64,000 bases of DNA. Source: Amblyornis subalaris (Eukaryota; Chordata; Aves; Passeriformes; Ptilonorhynchidae). Positions 52,432-64,000 of the stretch are shown here, piece by piece. Location of the stretch: contig JACAXG010000070.1 in NCBI GenBank assembly GCA_018881555.1, positions 2,852,001-2,916,000 on the forward strand, read 5' to 3'. The notes beneath the pieces are model-generated. The model did no database searches. It was not told the DNA's origin and saw only the letters and a program-made list of their open reading frames with translations. Numbering within the stretch: position 1 is the first letter of the stretch; the number at the start of each line of letters is the position of its first letter. The position numbers were made by a program, and so were the translations under genes.

Positions 52432-55145
52432 GTAAGCTGTCCTCTTGCTCCTCTCTGTCTCCTTCAGGCCTGCCTGGAAGCAGGCTTTATATGGGCCTTC
52501 AAACAACATTCTTTAGTGGTGAAAATTAGCAGAGTTCTCCATTCAGCGTGGGGCAGGGCCATTCATACCAGCAGACTTGCCTATGTGCCTGTGAAGACCC
52601 ACCAAGGCCATTAAAGGCCACTGGGGATTAGTACCATCACTTCTCAGTCTAGTTGCTGTTGTGGAGATACTGACAGTTCTCAGCCCTGTGCGGGCCTCTG
52701 TATCTGAAAAAAAAAAGGTGCTTTTCGATTTGGCTTTTATTATTATCTTTACAGATAGCGTTGAGGTCATGGATTAAAGTATTGTGGTGATGGGAATTCC
52801 TTCCCACTCTTATGTTAACTGTTCCTCTTTGGCACCTAAGTAGGGCAGTGTGTGTGGAAGCTGGCGTTGGCAACCCAGAAACTGGGAAGCTGATGTTGGC
52901 AACCTGTAAACTATAGCCTTTCTTGGAGATATGTGATATTTTAGTTGCTGGCCCAACTATGTGTGCACACAGGACTCGCGTGGTTCTTTGTAAAGGCTTT
53001 GGACTTTTGAGATAGGCTTGCTCCCTGTCTTTGCCATGTATGTTTTCGCTGGCTTGTGTCTTTACTTCCATATCCCACTTGTAAATGAGGAAAAGGTACT
53101 TCTGTGTCTACTTATATGTTTCTATAATTGTCAAAGCTTCCATTTGGAACACACCATTTATACTATTTTTGTATTTGTCTTCTGTTTCAAGTCTCCCAAA
53201 TTGTTTATGACTGCAGATATACAGAGAGGTTTTTTTTTAGTAAATTCTAATGATAAAAGATTTGGATAATATAAGAAGCACCCCCACTGAAAAAGAAAAC
53301 TCTGACATTAAAATTCTTTTTTTTAAATAATCATTTTTTACGGGGAAAAATGTTTGTTTGAAAGGCACCAGAGACATCTGCTTCTTTAAATTCATGGGCT
53401 TAAGCAATTCTGCAGAAACAGCATATGTTTCAGCTCCTGGCTCTGCATAGGTTTTTTGTAATAAGGAATAGATTGCAAGACATGATGTGTGGTGGGTGAT
53501 CACCACTGCAGTATTAATGTCTAATGTTTAAATGAAGAAAATTTGCACTGACTGTACTTATAAGAGAGAAAACCAGAAAGTTGCTCTAAATGGAAATGCA
53601 GCTTGCATGTGTTTAAGTAATAACCCCTATGGAATTGGCAGGCAGAAATCTCAATTAACCAAAGGTTTATTAATTAACCACCCTGCGGTGGAAAGGAAGA
53701 CAGTGAATACTCAAACAGACTGGTTTATAAGAATAAAATGGCTGATTTTGAGGGAATAATTACTGCAATTATTTAATGCTCCATACTTTTTACTGCACAC
53801 AAATACGTGTACACAGTCCTTTTCTACTATTTTCAAATACCATGAATAAAAGGGAAAATATTGTTTTCTTGTGGCTATAATTGCAAAAAAAAAGAAGACA
53901 CGATCCTGTTGGATTAGAATATGGCATGCTTTACCCACTGCCTCTAGTTACGTCTTTGTCTTGTGGCCATAACATATTCCTGTCTTCAGGTTCCCATATC
54001 TGAGTGGCCTTACAAGCTAGGCAGGGTCAGATCCCACTGATAATTGAATGAAGGGGGAATTCCAGCTGCTCAGAAAGGGCGCCTAGTGATTATCACTGTC
54101 TCCTGCTGTAATGAAGGACTTCTCAGAAAAAAAACCTGAAGATAGTAGAGATATATAAATTCCAGTAACAGGATTAAAAAAGGATAGGAAGAAGGGGAAA
54201 AAAAAACCCCAGCTTCTAAAGGATAAGAGATTAAAGGGCTGGATAATGTGTGATTTTGGTAAAAAATGACTGTTAGAATAAAGCTTTGGTACTGTACTTA
54301 CCTCCTTGTTAGATTCATTACCAGGAATGTCATGAAGCAGGCTTAGCACCATTGAAATAAATGACATCGTGGCAGAACTGGCTCAGTCATTTTTCAGCTG
54401 TCAGCTCTGCAAAAGCTCTGTGCCCATAGACAAAAACAAGTATTAGGATGTTCCACTTCTTTTCTCTATAGTAGCCAGGCACATTAGTGGAGAATTTGCC
54501 TAACAAATAACTTCATTTTCAGATCAATCAAGTGGGTCTGCAATCTTAAAAATGTTACTTCAACATGTAAATTAAATAAGAAAGAACTAGTAAGTTTTCT
54601 AAATATATGATTGGGAGACACTCAAGAGAGGTAATTTCCGCCATCTGAGGATAGTGATCTTAGAGGATTCAGGGACTCTTAAGTTTAAGAGTTTTAAGGA
54701 TTCTTAGAGGGAAGACAAAAGTCCTCCATGAGCAGGAGAGAGGTGCAGATGCCTGACTGGATCCTTGCTCACTAAGCAGGAATTCCCAACCTGTACTTTT
54801 CCAGACAGAGAAACAGTAGTGACAGAGACAGAAACACAGCCAACTCAGATCTAGGCTAATAGAGCTATATTTTAAAAAACTGTAGTCACATTGGTGACTC
54901 TCACAGAGTTAAACCTGCAGGAGCGGGTGAGTACTTGACAATTTTTAAGCAAGTCCGGAATAGACAGCAATGTACAGCAGTAAAGGCTGACAGTGCATTA
55001 ACAGGACCCCTACAGTTGTGTCCGCTGACATGAATTAGGGAAGGTTTCTGGGTTGTTTCCTCTTCACAAGTCATGGTGAGTCTTTTGCTTTCCTGGGAAG
55101 CTGCTTCTGGAGGCACACACTAACTGTTTGCTTTGTTTGTGGCAG
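52432..55145 (+). other. KIF26B: KIF26B intron E-F
   Basis: A 2,714-bp intron from gtaagc to tttgctttgtttgtggcag. A cactaac at 55118-55124 is a good branch-point candidate, with its A 22 bases before the end of the intron. No repeats or other genes are recognisable beyond short homopolymers. Confidence 0.88.
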
Positions 55146-55305
55146 TGTCTGGAGGCCGCAGCCGCTTGCACCTTATTGACCTGGGCAGCTGTGTGAAAGT
55201 GCTCAGCAAAAACCGTGAGGGAAGCTCTGGCCTCTGTCTCTCCTTGCCAGCCCTGGGCAATGTCATCCTCGCCCTTGTCAATGGAAGCAAACACATCCCA
55301 TACAA
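55146..55305 (+). CDS. KIF26B: KIF26B exon F: motor, switch II region
   Basis: The exon has 160 bases: two bases completing Met, 52 codons, and two bases (aa) of a Lys codon. The donor gtaagt is perfect consensus. It reads [40 protein letters not shown], then [22 protein letters not shown] is the switch II strand; conventional kinesins have LNLVDLAGSE here, so the Glu and the Ala-Gly-Ser spacing are altered. [12 protein letters not shown] and HIPY match the standard SLSALGxVIxAL and HxPYRDSKLT motifs. The next exon should start with the third base of Lys and encode the SKL-type motif, but is not in the window. The C-terminal motor and tail are therefore missing here, not deleted. Confidence 0.97.
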
Positions 55306-58127
55306 GTAAGTAGTAGTCTGGGATGCACCTAATGAGAGGGTGCTTGAAAGCAGTTTGTCTGTCTGGGCCTGAGGCAGATTTGGGTAAAGAGGAAGACAGT
55401 CTGCTGGGGTCAATGCAGCCCTCTTGAGCTACAGCAAAACCTGCCTAAGGTTCTGTGACACCTGATCTGACCTTACACCTGGTAGCTACACTGTATTTGA
55501 CAAACAGGTTTCAAAGGAAGAAGCCTGCTGAAATAGGACCCAGGTGGCTACAAGATCTTAAGGTTTGAAGTTCAACACATTAGGGTTTTGCTTTCTGTGA
55601 CTGTTCAAAGATTTTTTTTAATGTTTCAAAGCATGTGAGAGCTTTTCATATTTGTTCCAAGAAGAGAAACATTGCTGCCGTAACGCAGTGCTGTAGAGAA
55701 AATTATCTTGCTGTCCATTGTGTGGAATTTACTTTCTTGGAAATACATGTTACAATGAGTATGCATGTTTGTCATGAGATTCCTTCTGTGATTTAAGGTT
55801 ACTTTGCATTTTATTTTTGCATGGTTTGAATCTCAGTGTCAGCCTTTCATTTGCCAAAAAGAAGTAGGCCCTATTTGTCACAGTAGACAAGTGGCCTTTG
55901 CTACTGCAGGCAGCTTCTTGGAAACAAGAGGAATTGCTCACCTAGTGGGTATGCTTTGTGCTCATTTCTCTTCATTGCTGCCTCACCCCACGTGTCATGT
56001 GCAGGTCTAAGAGGCAGCTTGGATTCATTACCCAACCCAGGGCAGTCACACTGCCATCCTATTGAGAAGTTTTTGGGTTTGTGCATGGTATTGCTTTTCT
56101 CTAGCCTAGAACCTAGGGAGTAGCAACCAGCATCAAGACTTCCAGTAGCATCTTGTAATCAAACTGCCAACGAATGTCACCATTCATGAAGGACAGGTAT
56201 ATGACATCAGGAGTTAGGAACAACACAGTGACATGAAGAATGAACCAAGTCATCCACAGAGCAATATTTCAGTCCGTGCATTTTACCCTTTTTAGCATTT
56301 TAAAGGCTGCAAACATGATTATTTTCACATGTTCATTCAAGATTGCTTCTTTGGTTTTGTCTTCATTTTGGAAAACAAAAATGAATAGAGATTGTTTATT
56401 ATTTTAGTTCTATTCTAACCTTTATTTTCAAAAATAAATTGACAGTCTGGACTTAAAATATGCGTTCTGGAAATAGTCCCATTCCTGGAGCTTAGTCAGA
56501 CTGGAATTCAGTTAATGACTAACCAAATATCTATGTATAAAAATTCATTAACTGTTTTGTGGATCACAGACCTACTCATAATGTGAAAATAGTTTGAATT
56601 CTGCACTTCCCAAAGCTTAACTCAAACTACACTTGTCAAAAATCTGTCTTCCTTCCCGTAGGATTTTTATGGATTGAAGGGAAGGTCGACTGTTGGATTA
56701 GGAAAAATGACATTAATGTTGACCCCTAGGCTAGAACTAAACATACAAGCAATAGTTACCAAATGCAACAATTGTCTTTCCTGGCAATGACTGATCAGGA
56801 GGAAAGCATTACCAAACAAGTCTTCTACTTGCTGTGTGTCCAATCTCTTTTTGCTGTGATTCCCAGCTGTTGCACTTCTGAGCTTACACAGCCAGAGGTG
56901 CCAGCATAGTTTCTCATCAGTGTCTACTGCTGAAAGAAGATCAAAGCTCTCTTCATGCTGCAATGCCCTCTTGAATTCACTCCTATAAGAGCAGATATTA
57001 TAGAGCATAGAGAAGTGATTGGTCATCTGTAAATTAGAGTCAATGTCCTGTTTATAAGAGGACTTTTGAAATGTAATTTGAAAAACATAATGGCATATTT
57101 TGGAGCAAATTTTGTCGTCTTCTTGCTGAGAAGAATCCAGAAAGCCTTCTTTCCTGTATGTGGTCTATTCATGAGCAATGGAAATAAGGGTTTTGGTGGC
57201 TGGATGAGCACAGACACCATTAGCTCAGTGGTCCAGCAGTACAAGTGTGTGCTGCTCCTGGGTGGAGATGAGAGGAAGGGGGATGTGGATGTGTGTGCTG
57301 CATTGTAGAAGAGGCTGAATACCCCATAGGCAGAGGTGATATGTGTTCAGTGGCATCTCTTGTTTAGAGCAGTGACTAGCCCTGTCTAGCTGGGATAATT
57401 TCCCTTTCTCTAGGGGTGTTCTCTTTCATTGTTAAGTGCAAAATTATATTTTTGTCAACTCCCTTTTTTGAGTGGGACCAAAGGAAAACAATGGCAGTGT
57501 TTTCTTGTGTGTCAGCTCTGCACATTGTGTGTGGTCTCTGCAAATTTTCACAAAACAGCAGACAAAATGGAGCATCTTTTCTGTATCTTAGCTATTAAAC
57601 AGCCATTAAATATTTTATGGCAGCCTGTCATGGCTTCCTGGGAGCCAGAAAATCACAATGCATAGGTGTTCTCTTACTGCAGAAATTTCGTTCTCTAAAC
57701 TCTGGGAGGCTGCCGGCTCTTAAGCTCCCTTCAGTTCTGTATCCAGCTTTATCTCTGCAGGTAGTAGTTGTAGGGAAAAACTTGCTCAGATTCATAGCTG
57801 GTATAAGCAGACGTCTTATATTATTGAGCAATGCTTATTGAAGCATTGCCTTCAATGGTCTGTGTGTTTGTGCCAGGGATGAATTTGCCTCTTCACCTAC
57901 GGTCTCTATGAAAAACACATGCTGTTGTTCAGCGCATGTTCCTTTTCTTTTATTGTTACCCATAAGGCTAAGCCTTGGGAACCATTCAGTTGGAATCTTT
58001 CCCCTGTGGGAACATCCCCACATACACCCTCGTCTTTGGGAATGGTAACACAGATTGATACTAGCTTTAGCAGGAACTTGTCTACTGAAGCTGTAAGAAA
58101 GTAATGTGGACATTCTCAGACATCAAA

Positions 58128-58148
58128 TGATATGGTTTGATATGGTTT
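58128..58148. repeat. 10-bp tandem duplication
   Basis: The unit tgatatggtt is repeated twice within tgatatggtttgatatggtt. It is a short, exact local duplication. Confidence 0.8.
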
Positions 58149-59231
58149 GAGGGATCTTGTCTGGTGTTCAAGGCAAATTTCACATGGGTCTGCAGAATGG
58201 ACAAGAATCCATGTAATGGGCAAATACTTGCAGCTAATGAGTGACCAGACCATGATTTCTGGGAGTTTGTATCTTTCATGTATGTACTTACAATCTCTCT
58301 CAGTATCTCAGTATCTTTGTCACTATTATTACCAGACCAATTTTGAACCTCAAGCACATCATTCTGTCATGGTATGAACCAGTGAGTTCTTCCAGCTTAG
58401 TATGTTGTATAAAAATAGAATTTTTATTTGACTTAAATACATTGCCATTTTATGTCACCAGTTTCTTTTGCTCTTGAGGTATGAACAAATCCTTCAGAAG
58501 ACTGGGCAAGAATTATTTTCTCCACGGGAATGTCAAATATCTTCATAAAAATTGAAAAGGGGCACTTGCAAGCCCACGGAAGAGCAAGGGAGTCAATTCC
58601 TGCCCTGNCCAAATATGGTAGGGCTTAGATCTGCTATAGAAGGGTTTTGCTAAGCTGCAGTAATTGTTAGTGCCATTTTATGTTTTTAAGAGAATTTCAG
58701 ATTTACATTAGTGCAGCATTATCTGCCTCTGATTTCCAGGATGAATGTGTTTTAAACCCTCAAATGAACACCCATTTGCACAAACTCCAGCTATACTGGT
58801 TTATATAGCTCACTATTCAAAAATTACTCCAGTTGCTAGGCAACATGGGTGGTGATAATTCATGGTAATGCTGTTTTGGAAATAATCATTTTTATGCATT
58901 TTAATGACTGTGAGAATATAAGAAAACNGTTTAGAAAAGTGCAAGGCTGTATGAATTTCTCTTTCAGAAATTGTTGCTTGTTTCATTTAATAGGCTTCTC
59001 TCTTAATGTGCTATCCCAATGTGCTGGTGTTTCTAGAGGCATCCTGTATTTTGAACTACATGCTTATGCTTATCCAAGGGGGGACCCTTGTCTGTAAAAT
59101 AGATGGGTGTGAGTTAAAAGCCTGAATTTTATTCTTGGCTCTTCTGCTTCTCTGTCATATGGTTGCAGTTCCTCCCAGATCTTACATGCTGGTATTGCTT
59201 TATTCAATCCTATGTGCAGAAAATAAAATTA

Positions 59232-59345
59232 TATTAAGTGACTGGTGCAAGGTTGCACAAGAGGCTTAATGGCAGAGCCACCATGTTTTAAGATCTAATC
59301 TGGTGGTGCTTAAACCATGGGTTAATCCATTCTTTCTTTCTGCAT
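59232..59345 (-). mobile_element. Probable ancient MIR/CORE-SINE remnant, antisense
   Basis: The ordered matches aagtgactggtgcaaggttg, cacaagaggcttaatggcag, agcc, agatctaatct and ggtgcttaaacca follow the antisense text of MIR-like CORE-SINEs (aagtgacttgcccaaggtca, cacaggaagt, ggcagagccaggattagaac, ccagatctcctgag, gtgctttaaccactaggcca). Five blocks in the right order and spacing make chance less likely, though the copy is strongly diverged. Such elements are ancient amniote insertions and are rare and degraded in birds. Confidence 0.5.
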
Positions 59346-59360
59346 GACCTTTGGAAAATA

Positions 59361-59395
59361 ATTTATTTATGTGTTTATTTATTTATTCACATTTA
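59361..59395. repeat. (ATTT)n-like tract
   Basis: Repeated attt/ttta units (atttatttatgtgtttattt then atttattcacattta) are seen just downstream of the SINE remnant. It is simple tetranucleotide low complexity. Confidence 0.75.
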
Positions 59396-62300
59396 TAAAA
59401 CTGAATTAGAAGAAATTCAAATAGGACTTTGTAAAGGTCATTCAAGTTGGCAAAAAGGACTATATTCTTTTTAACTGTTGCTAGGACTCTGTTACCTTAT
59501 TTTTTTCCCTTTTTTTAGAGTTAATGACACGTTAATGGTCCTAATGGGATGCAGATTCTGAGGGTTTTTTTTGCCAAAGGTAAAATATTACAGCTTTTAA
59601 GTAAAGAGAAAAGGGAAAGTGTTGGATTGTAGTATTGTTGTATACTAGCCTAAAGAATGAGCTGTATATCAGATATTTTCTTTAAATTGTTAGTTAATTA
59701 TTAGAATAAAAGTGAAAATGGTGTTTGGATGGATCCGGTACTTCAGTGTCTTTTCTTAGATGGGTGTATCTATCTGCAGTTGTTTCATCTTTGTAAAAAG
59801 CTGTGTGTGAAAAGAACCGAAATCCCAGGTATCTTTTGTTTATATGTCTTGCCTTTGCATTTTTAGCATGAGTTATATTATTTTTCTCAGAAATTATGTT
59901 AGTGGAAAATTTTCAGGGGGAGATAAGGAAAGCTAAAAAGCAGTTCACAATACAGTTCTTGTACACTAGTACACTAGTATTACTAGTGGAGATTTTATCC
60001 TTGTTCATGAGCTTGTACTAAGCCCTAGTTTTGTTGAATTCACACAACCATATCTGCCTACTAGGTGTAAGAATTTAGTGACACATTTGAACTATATGGC
60101 AAATGAGCAATCTATTTAACGGTTACTTCATCAGTACCTGAACCTAGAATAATTTTTCTTGTTTTTTCATTGAGAAATTTCAATCACTTTTACTTTCCAC
60201 TGCTTCATCTATGTCTTCTGTTCCTTACTTTTGCACCTCCTCAATGAGAATATGGTACAAAGATCACAGAAAGCCTCAGAAAAAAATCTGGTCTGCCCTT
60301 TGGAATCTGCAATCTTTCAGTGTTAATTTAATATTGAATATACTAGAAGTGGAAGAAGAACTGTTCCGCTGTTTTACTTGAGGAAATGTGAGAGCAGAAG
60401 AAGGGGGAAAAATGAGGACATGAGAGACAGCTGAAACAGAATCACAGGGCTGGGAAATGGCCCAAAATGAATGGGAAAACTCCGAGAGACACTGAAGTTA
60501 TGTGTAGAGGAGACAACCATCCACAGAGAAGAACTGGGAAGCAAACAAGAAAGAAGAAATGAGCCTATTCAAAACGAGAAATAAGCCTTAGAAATACCCC
60601 TGAATGATCCAATTGTAGGAAAGCGTAGGAGAGTGGTCAATGGATATTTTGTTCAATGTGAAATACTTCCTAGTTAGCTATCAAAAACATGGTCTGCTCA
60701 GGAACAAAAGAATTTTTCCATGGTGGTTGCAGCCAGGTCATATGGACTAGAACCTTGACTAAGAGACACTGAAGCCACTGGAGCAGTGCCATCTTACACC
60801 AGCTGAGGAGCTGGCCCTTAGGTGCATGCTCTTTGACACTGGGCAAGTGCAATGCAGTTGCCTGCAAGAGCACTGAAACACTGTCAGCAGGGATAGAACG
60901 AGGACTCGAAGCATCTGGCAATTACGTTCACCTTTGAGGTTTTTCTGTATCTGTCAGTTTACTAGGTTGAATTTCTGGTAATTTCCTTCTTTATTCCAGG
61001 GAACTACATAAAATAGATGTGAATGCAGGAAACTTCTTGCATTTTATTGCAGTAATTTAACCTGCAGCTCAGGAGCATGGGGATAATAGATTTGCATGCT
61101 CCAGCAGTTGGTGTTGTAGTGTTCATCAACGATGCACTTTATTGTAGGATAGTTTGTACAGCTGATGGTGCAGACTTGAGCTTTATCTGCACACATCTTA
61201 CGATATTGTGTTTCATTATCAAGTTAATGAGAGATAGTAGACAAAGTCCTCTCCGAAAGCTTCTGTGGGGCTGCCATTCCCCAGCTTTGGGTTTTCAACT
61301 CAGTCCTGCCAGTCTGGCAGTGTGACAGTGATTGGAGCCGTGGTGTCTATGTGCATGTGTAGTGGGTGGAAATGGCTATGTTGTACTCACTGAGCCTGAA
61401 CTCCTGTTGCACCAGCTTTACAACAGCCCTCAGCTGACAGACTCCATTCTGCACAAGAATTCAAGTGAGAAGAATCAGGCCTCATGAACTACCTTTTTTA
61501 ATGCTCTTTGAACCACTCAACAAATTAGTGCTTTACGGATAGTGTAACAAGTAAATAATGATGGACTGCAAAATGAAATGAGAAGGGAAGTGCTTGTGGT
61601 TTATAGTCAGACTTAATAGCAATTACTAATTGCATNTAAATAGCCATTCCTATGAGCAGCAGATAGCTGCATCATGGAAGGACACTGCTTTGGTCCTGGG
61701 CCAGCACAGACGTGACTGGTAATGAACAAGCAATCCAGTAGCGTGCAGTTATTCCTGAAATACAGCTTGAGTGGAACCCAAATAGGCCATTGTGGTAATT
61801 TCATACAAAAATTAATCTGTACTTAATTCATTAAAATGCCATTTTGAACCTTCAGTCAGGGTATCCAGCAGTTTATTCTCACCTGTTCCACCACTGGTTC
61901 AGGCTCAATTGAACATTAATACATTTTCTCTCATGGAAATGTGGTGATAATTCATTTCATGTATAATTGAACAATTTTTAAATAGTCATATCCTTGAAAT
62001 AACTAGCTCTTGTACAATGCAGCAAATTATCAAAAAGCATGTAATAATTTTTATTAGACTTATTTCACATTTTTGGTTATCTCCAGTTTCATGAATAGTT
62101 GCATATGGATATGATGTGTTAAATTAACTTTCATTTCCCTCTTGATCCTTCTTTCCTTGTGCAAAACCAGTGTGACTCAGAGCAAAAGACATTCCACTGC
62201 AGTAGACCAAAGAAAATAGCTTTTCTTTTTATCTGACAGTATATAGCCTCTTGTTTGGAGTTGTGCATCTCATTGCTAAGAAAAGGTTACAGACTGCAGA

Positions 62301-64000
62301 GAATTTAAGAGAGAAGCAAGAAGAATTATGAATGGCCTGAAATGAAAGGGTTACTCACCTGGAAGAACACTGTGACAGAAATAAAGCTTCATAGCTTGCA
62401 GGGAAAAGGAGACCTCTGAGAGCAGAGATGACAACTACTCTGTAGTGCTTCAAGGATGTGAATACACACAGGAGGAGAGAATTTTTTCTGATGAGACNAA
62501 GTGGCAGAATCCTTTCTTATCCATCCCTAAGTAATGATGTGGAAGAATATAAACTTTAAGGCATGCTAACAGGGGTTATTGTTAGTACTGTTAGAGGAAT
62601 ACCTACCCAAGAGCTGAAGTGAACACTTAGTTGGTAGAATGATTTAAAAGCAAAATAAACATGTAACTAACAAATATCCATTAACAGTTATATAATAGCC
62701 TGTTTAAGGTGGGTTAAGGGCTAGGCTTCTGCAATTTTGGTGCTGAGTTCTGGGTCCAAATAGTTGACAATTTTCAATAGGTGTATCTCGATTTTGATAA
62801 TTTGTCTTCATCCGTGATTGTCAAGTGTCTGCACATGGCTGGCGGTTATACCAATAAGCAATAAAATATGTTCTAGTGTGTCTGCTAAAATCAACTTTGC
62901 TTTTAGGAGCCTGAAAACCAGTGGTCAGATGGATTGTTACACTTGCATGACATCAAAGAAATCCAGAAAGTCTCAGCGGTGTCTTTCTCAAGACTCTACC
63001 CTAGCAGGGATATGGGCCATCCAGTCCATTTCTGTGCCAGATTATTTAACTCAGTTAACCACTTTTTTTCCTTCATCGTTTCGTTACACATTTTTAAAGG
63101 TCTCTTTCTCTTTGAATTGCAAAATCAAGTTCTCCCAGTGCTTGATCCAAAACTCAGTGTAAATCAATGGAAATCTTTTTATTGGGATTTGGCTTAAACC
63201 CACAGATTAGAAAACATGCTTATATCTAATTAGGTGTGATAATCCTCAAATCCTTGCTAAGGGATATTTCATGTTCCGTATTTGATGATTAACAGCTTAT
63301 TTGTTCAAAGAGGCAGTATGTGGTTAAGTGTTACCTAGTGTTGAGTTTGTCTGGGATTGCAAGGGATGCAATTGATGGAATTGGTGAATGTGAAAGTACA
63401 AGAATGTACTGCAAAAGTACAGAATTTGGAGCTCAAGAACTTTATACAGAAACTTGTCACATAAATGGGGATTTGATACTACTGAACTGGCACAAGCAGG
63501 ACTATTTGATTTTCCTCTTCAATGTATATAAATAGTATTTGTGACCTTAACTTAAAAATAAATGTAACCTTTGCTTACACTTTCTGGGCAAATAGTTGAA
63601 CATTTTTTCTTCAAACTCTTTCTTTTTTTGGACTCTATTTGACATCACCCTTTCAATGGAGTGACGGGCCCTAGAAGCTTTTCGGAGAATTCTGTGGTTG
63701 TAAGTGGAGGATATTTCAGCCAGTTTGCCTTATTGCTTCAAGAGCATTTCAATNACATTACAGCTGCAAGATGTTTTTTTACTGAAGTTCTTATTTTCAT
63801 AACATGTTTCAGAGTAAAGCAATGAAGATAATCCTCTTGTGCTCTTCAGACACCAGATTCTGCTGAATGATCAAAGTTTGTAGCTGGTGGTTGCCTCCAG
63901 GTCTATACACAATGAACAGATGTGAAGTAGATTTTTTAAAATATGCATTGACTTTTTAGAGTTAAGCAGGCTAGTTTGAGCTATCTTCTGGAATATGAAA

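Larger units (their letters stand above)
55306..64000 (+). other. KIF26B: KIF26B intron after exon F (5' part)
   Basis: At least 8,695 bp of intron running off the window. I looked for the expected continuation of the motor (SKLxxLLRESLG-like) and did not find it. Contents are a probable MIR/CORE-SINE remnant (59232-59345), an ATTT-rich tract (59361-59395) and a small 10-bp duplication (58128-58148). Open frames up to 119 codons have no recognisable domains. Confidence 0.8.

Noticed and set aside
52057..52614. 185-codon open frame on the + strand
   Set aside because: It overlaps exon E in a different frame. The correct frame is fixed by splice phase and by the conserved motor sequence; GC-rich codons remove stops in the other frames.
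1..64000. tRNA, snRNA, CRISPR array, endogenous retrovirus or a second protein gene
   Set aside because: I looked for T-loop-like ggttcaaatcc boxes, regularly spaced repeats, primer-binding-site or LTR-like ends, and conserved protein motifs, and found nothing that holds up. Weak or structural RNAs cannot be excluded without a covariance search.

Overview
This window is vertebrate, almost certainly avian, nuclear DNA. Six short GT-AG exons on the + strand together read as part of one gene, KIF26B, which encodes an atypical kinesin of the kinesin-11 (KIF26) family. The sauropsid assignment rests on two CR1 retrotransposon loci, one with the typical avian CR1 3' end (tandem gattctgtga-like octamers), on low repeat density and on the absence of mammalian Alu/L1 sequence. 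I cannot name the species.

Layout: 1-3165 is the 3' part of an upstream intron. Exon A (3166-3349) encodes the basic, proline-rich linker just before the motor. A 42,026-bp intron (3350-45375) follows. Five closely spaced exons then encode most of the motor domain: B (45376-45582), C (47158-47251), D (49334-49596), E (52248-52431) and F (55146-55305). From 55306 to the window end is the start of another intron; I could not find the next exon, which should begin with the base that completes the last Lys codon. All phases agree, so the six exons join into one open frame of 363 complete codons. The N-terminal exons, the end of the motor and the long C-terminal tail lie outside the window. Coding sequence is 1,092 bp, about 1.7 percent of the window.

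The joined motor keeps a Walker A-like GxxxxGKS, formed across the C/D junction. It departs from conventional kinesins at switch I (RNSH instead of SSRSH) and at switch II (DLGSC where DLAGSE is usual). This fits the known view that KIF26 proteins bind microtubules but are not ordinary ATP-driven motors.

The rest is intron: microsatellites, homopolymers, short tandem duplications, CR1 fragments, a probable ancient MIR/CORE-SINE remnant, and one CpG-enriched block (about 24.6-24.9 kb) that could be an intronic regulatory element. I found no second gene, RNA gene, CRISPR array or complete mobile element, and no convincing new biological system. The many other open frames are at chance length for about 60 percent AT DNA and match nothing I recognise.
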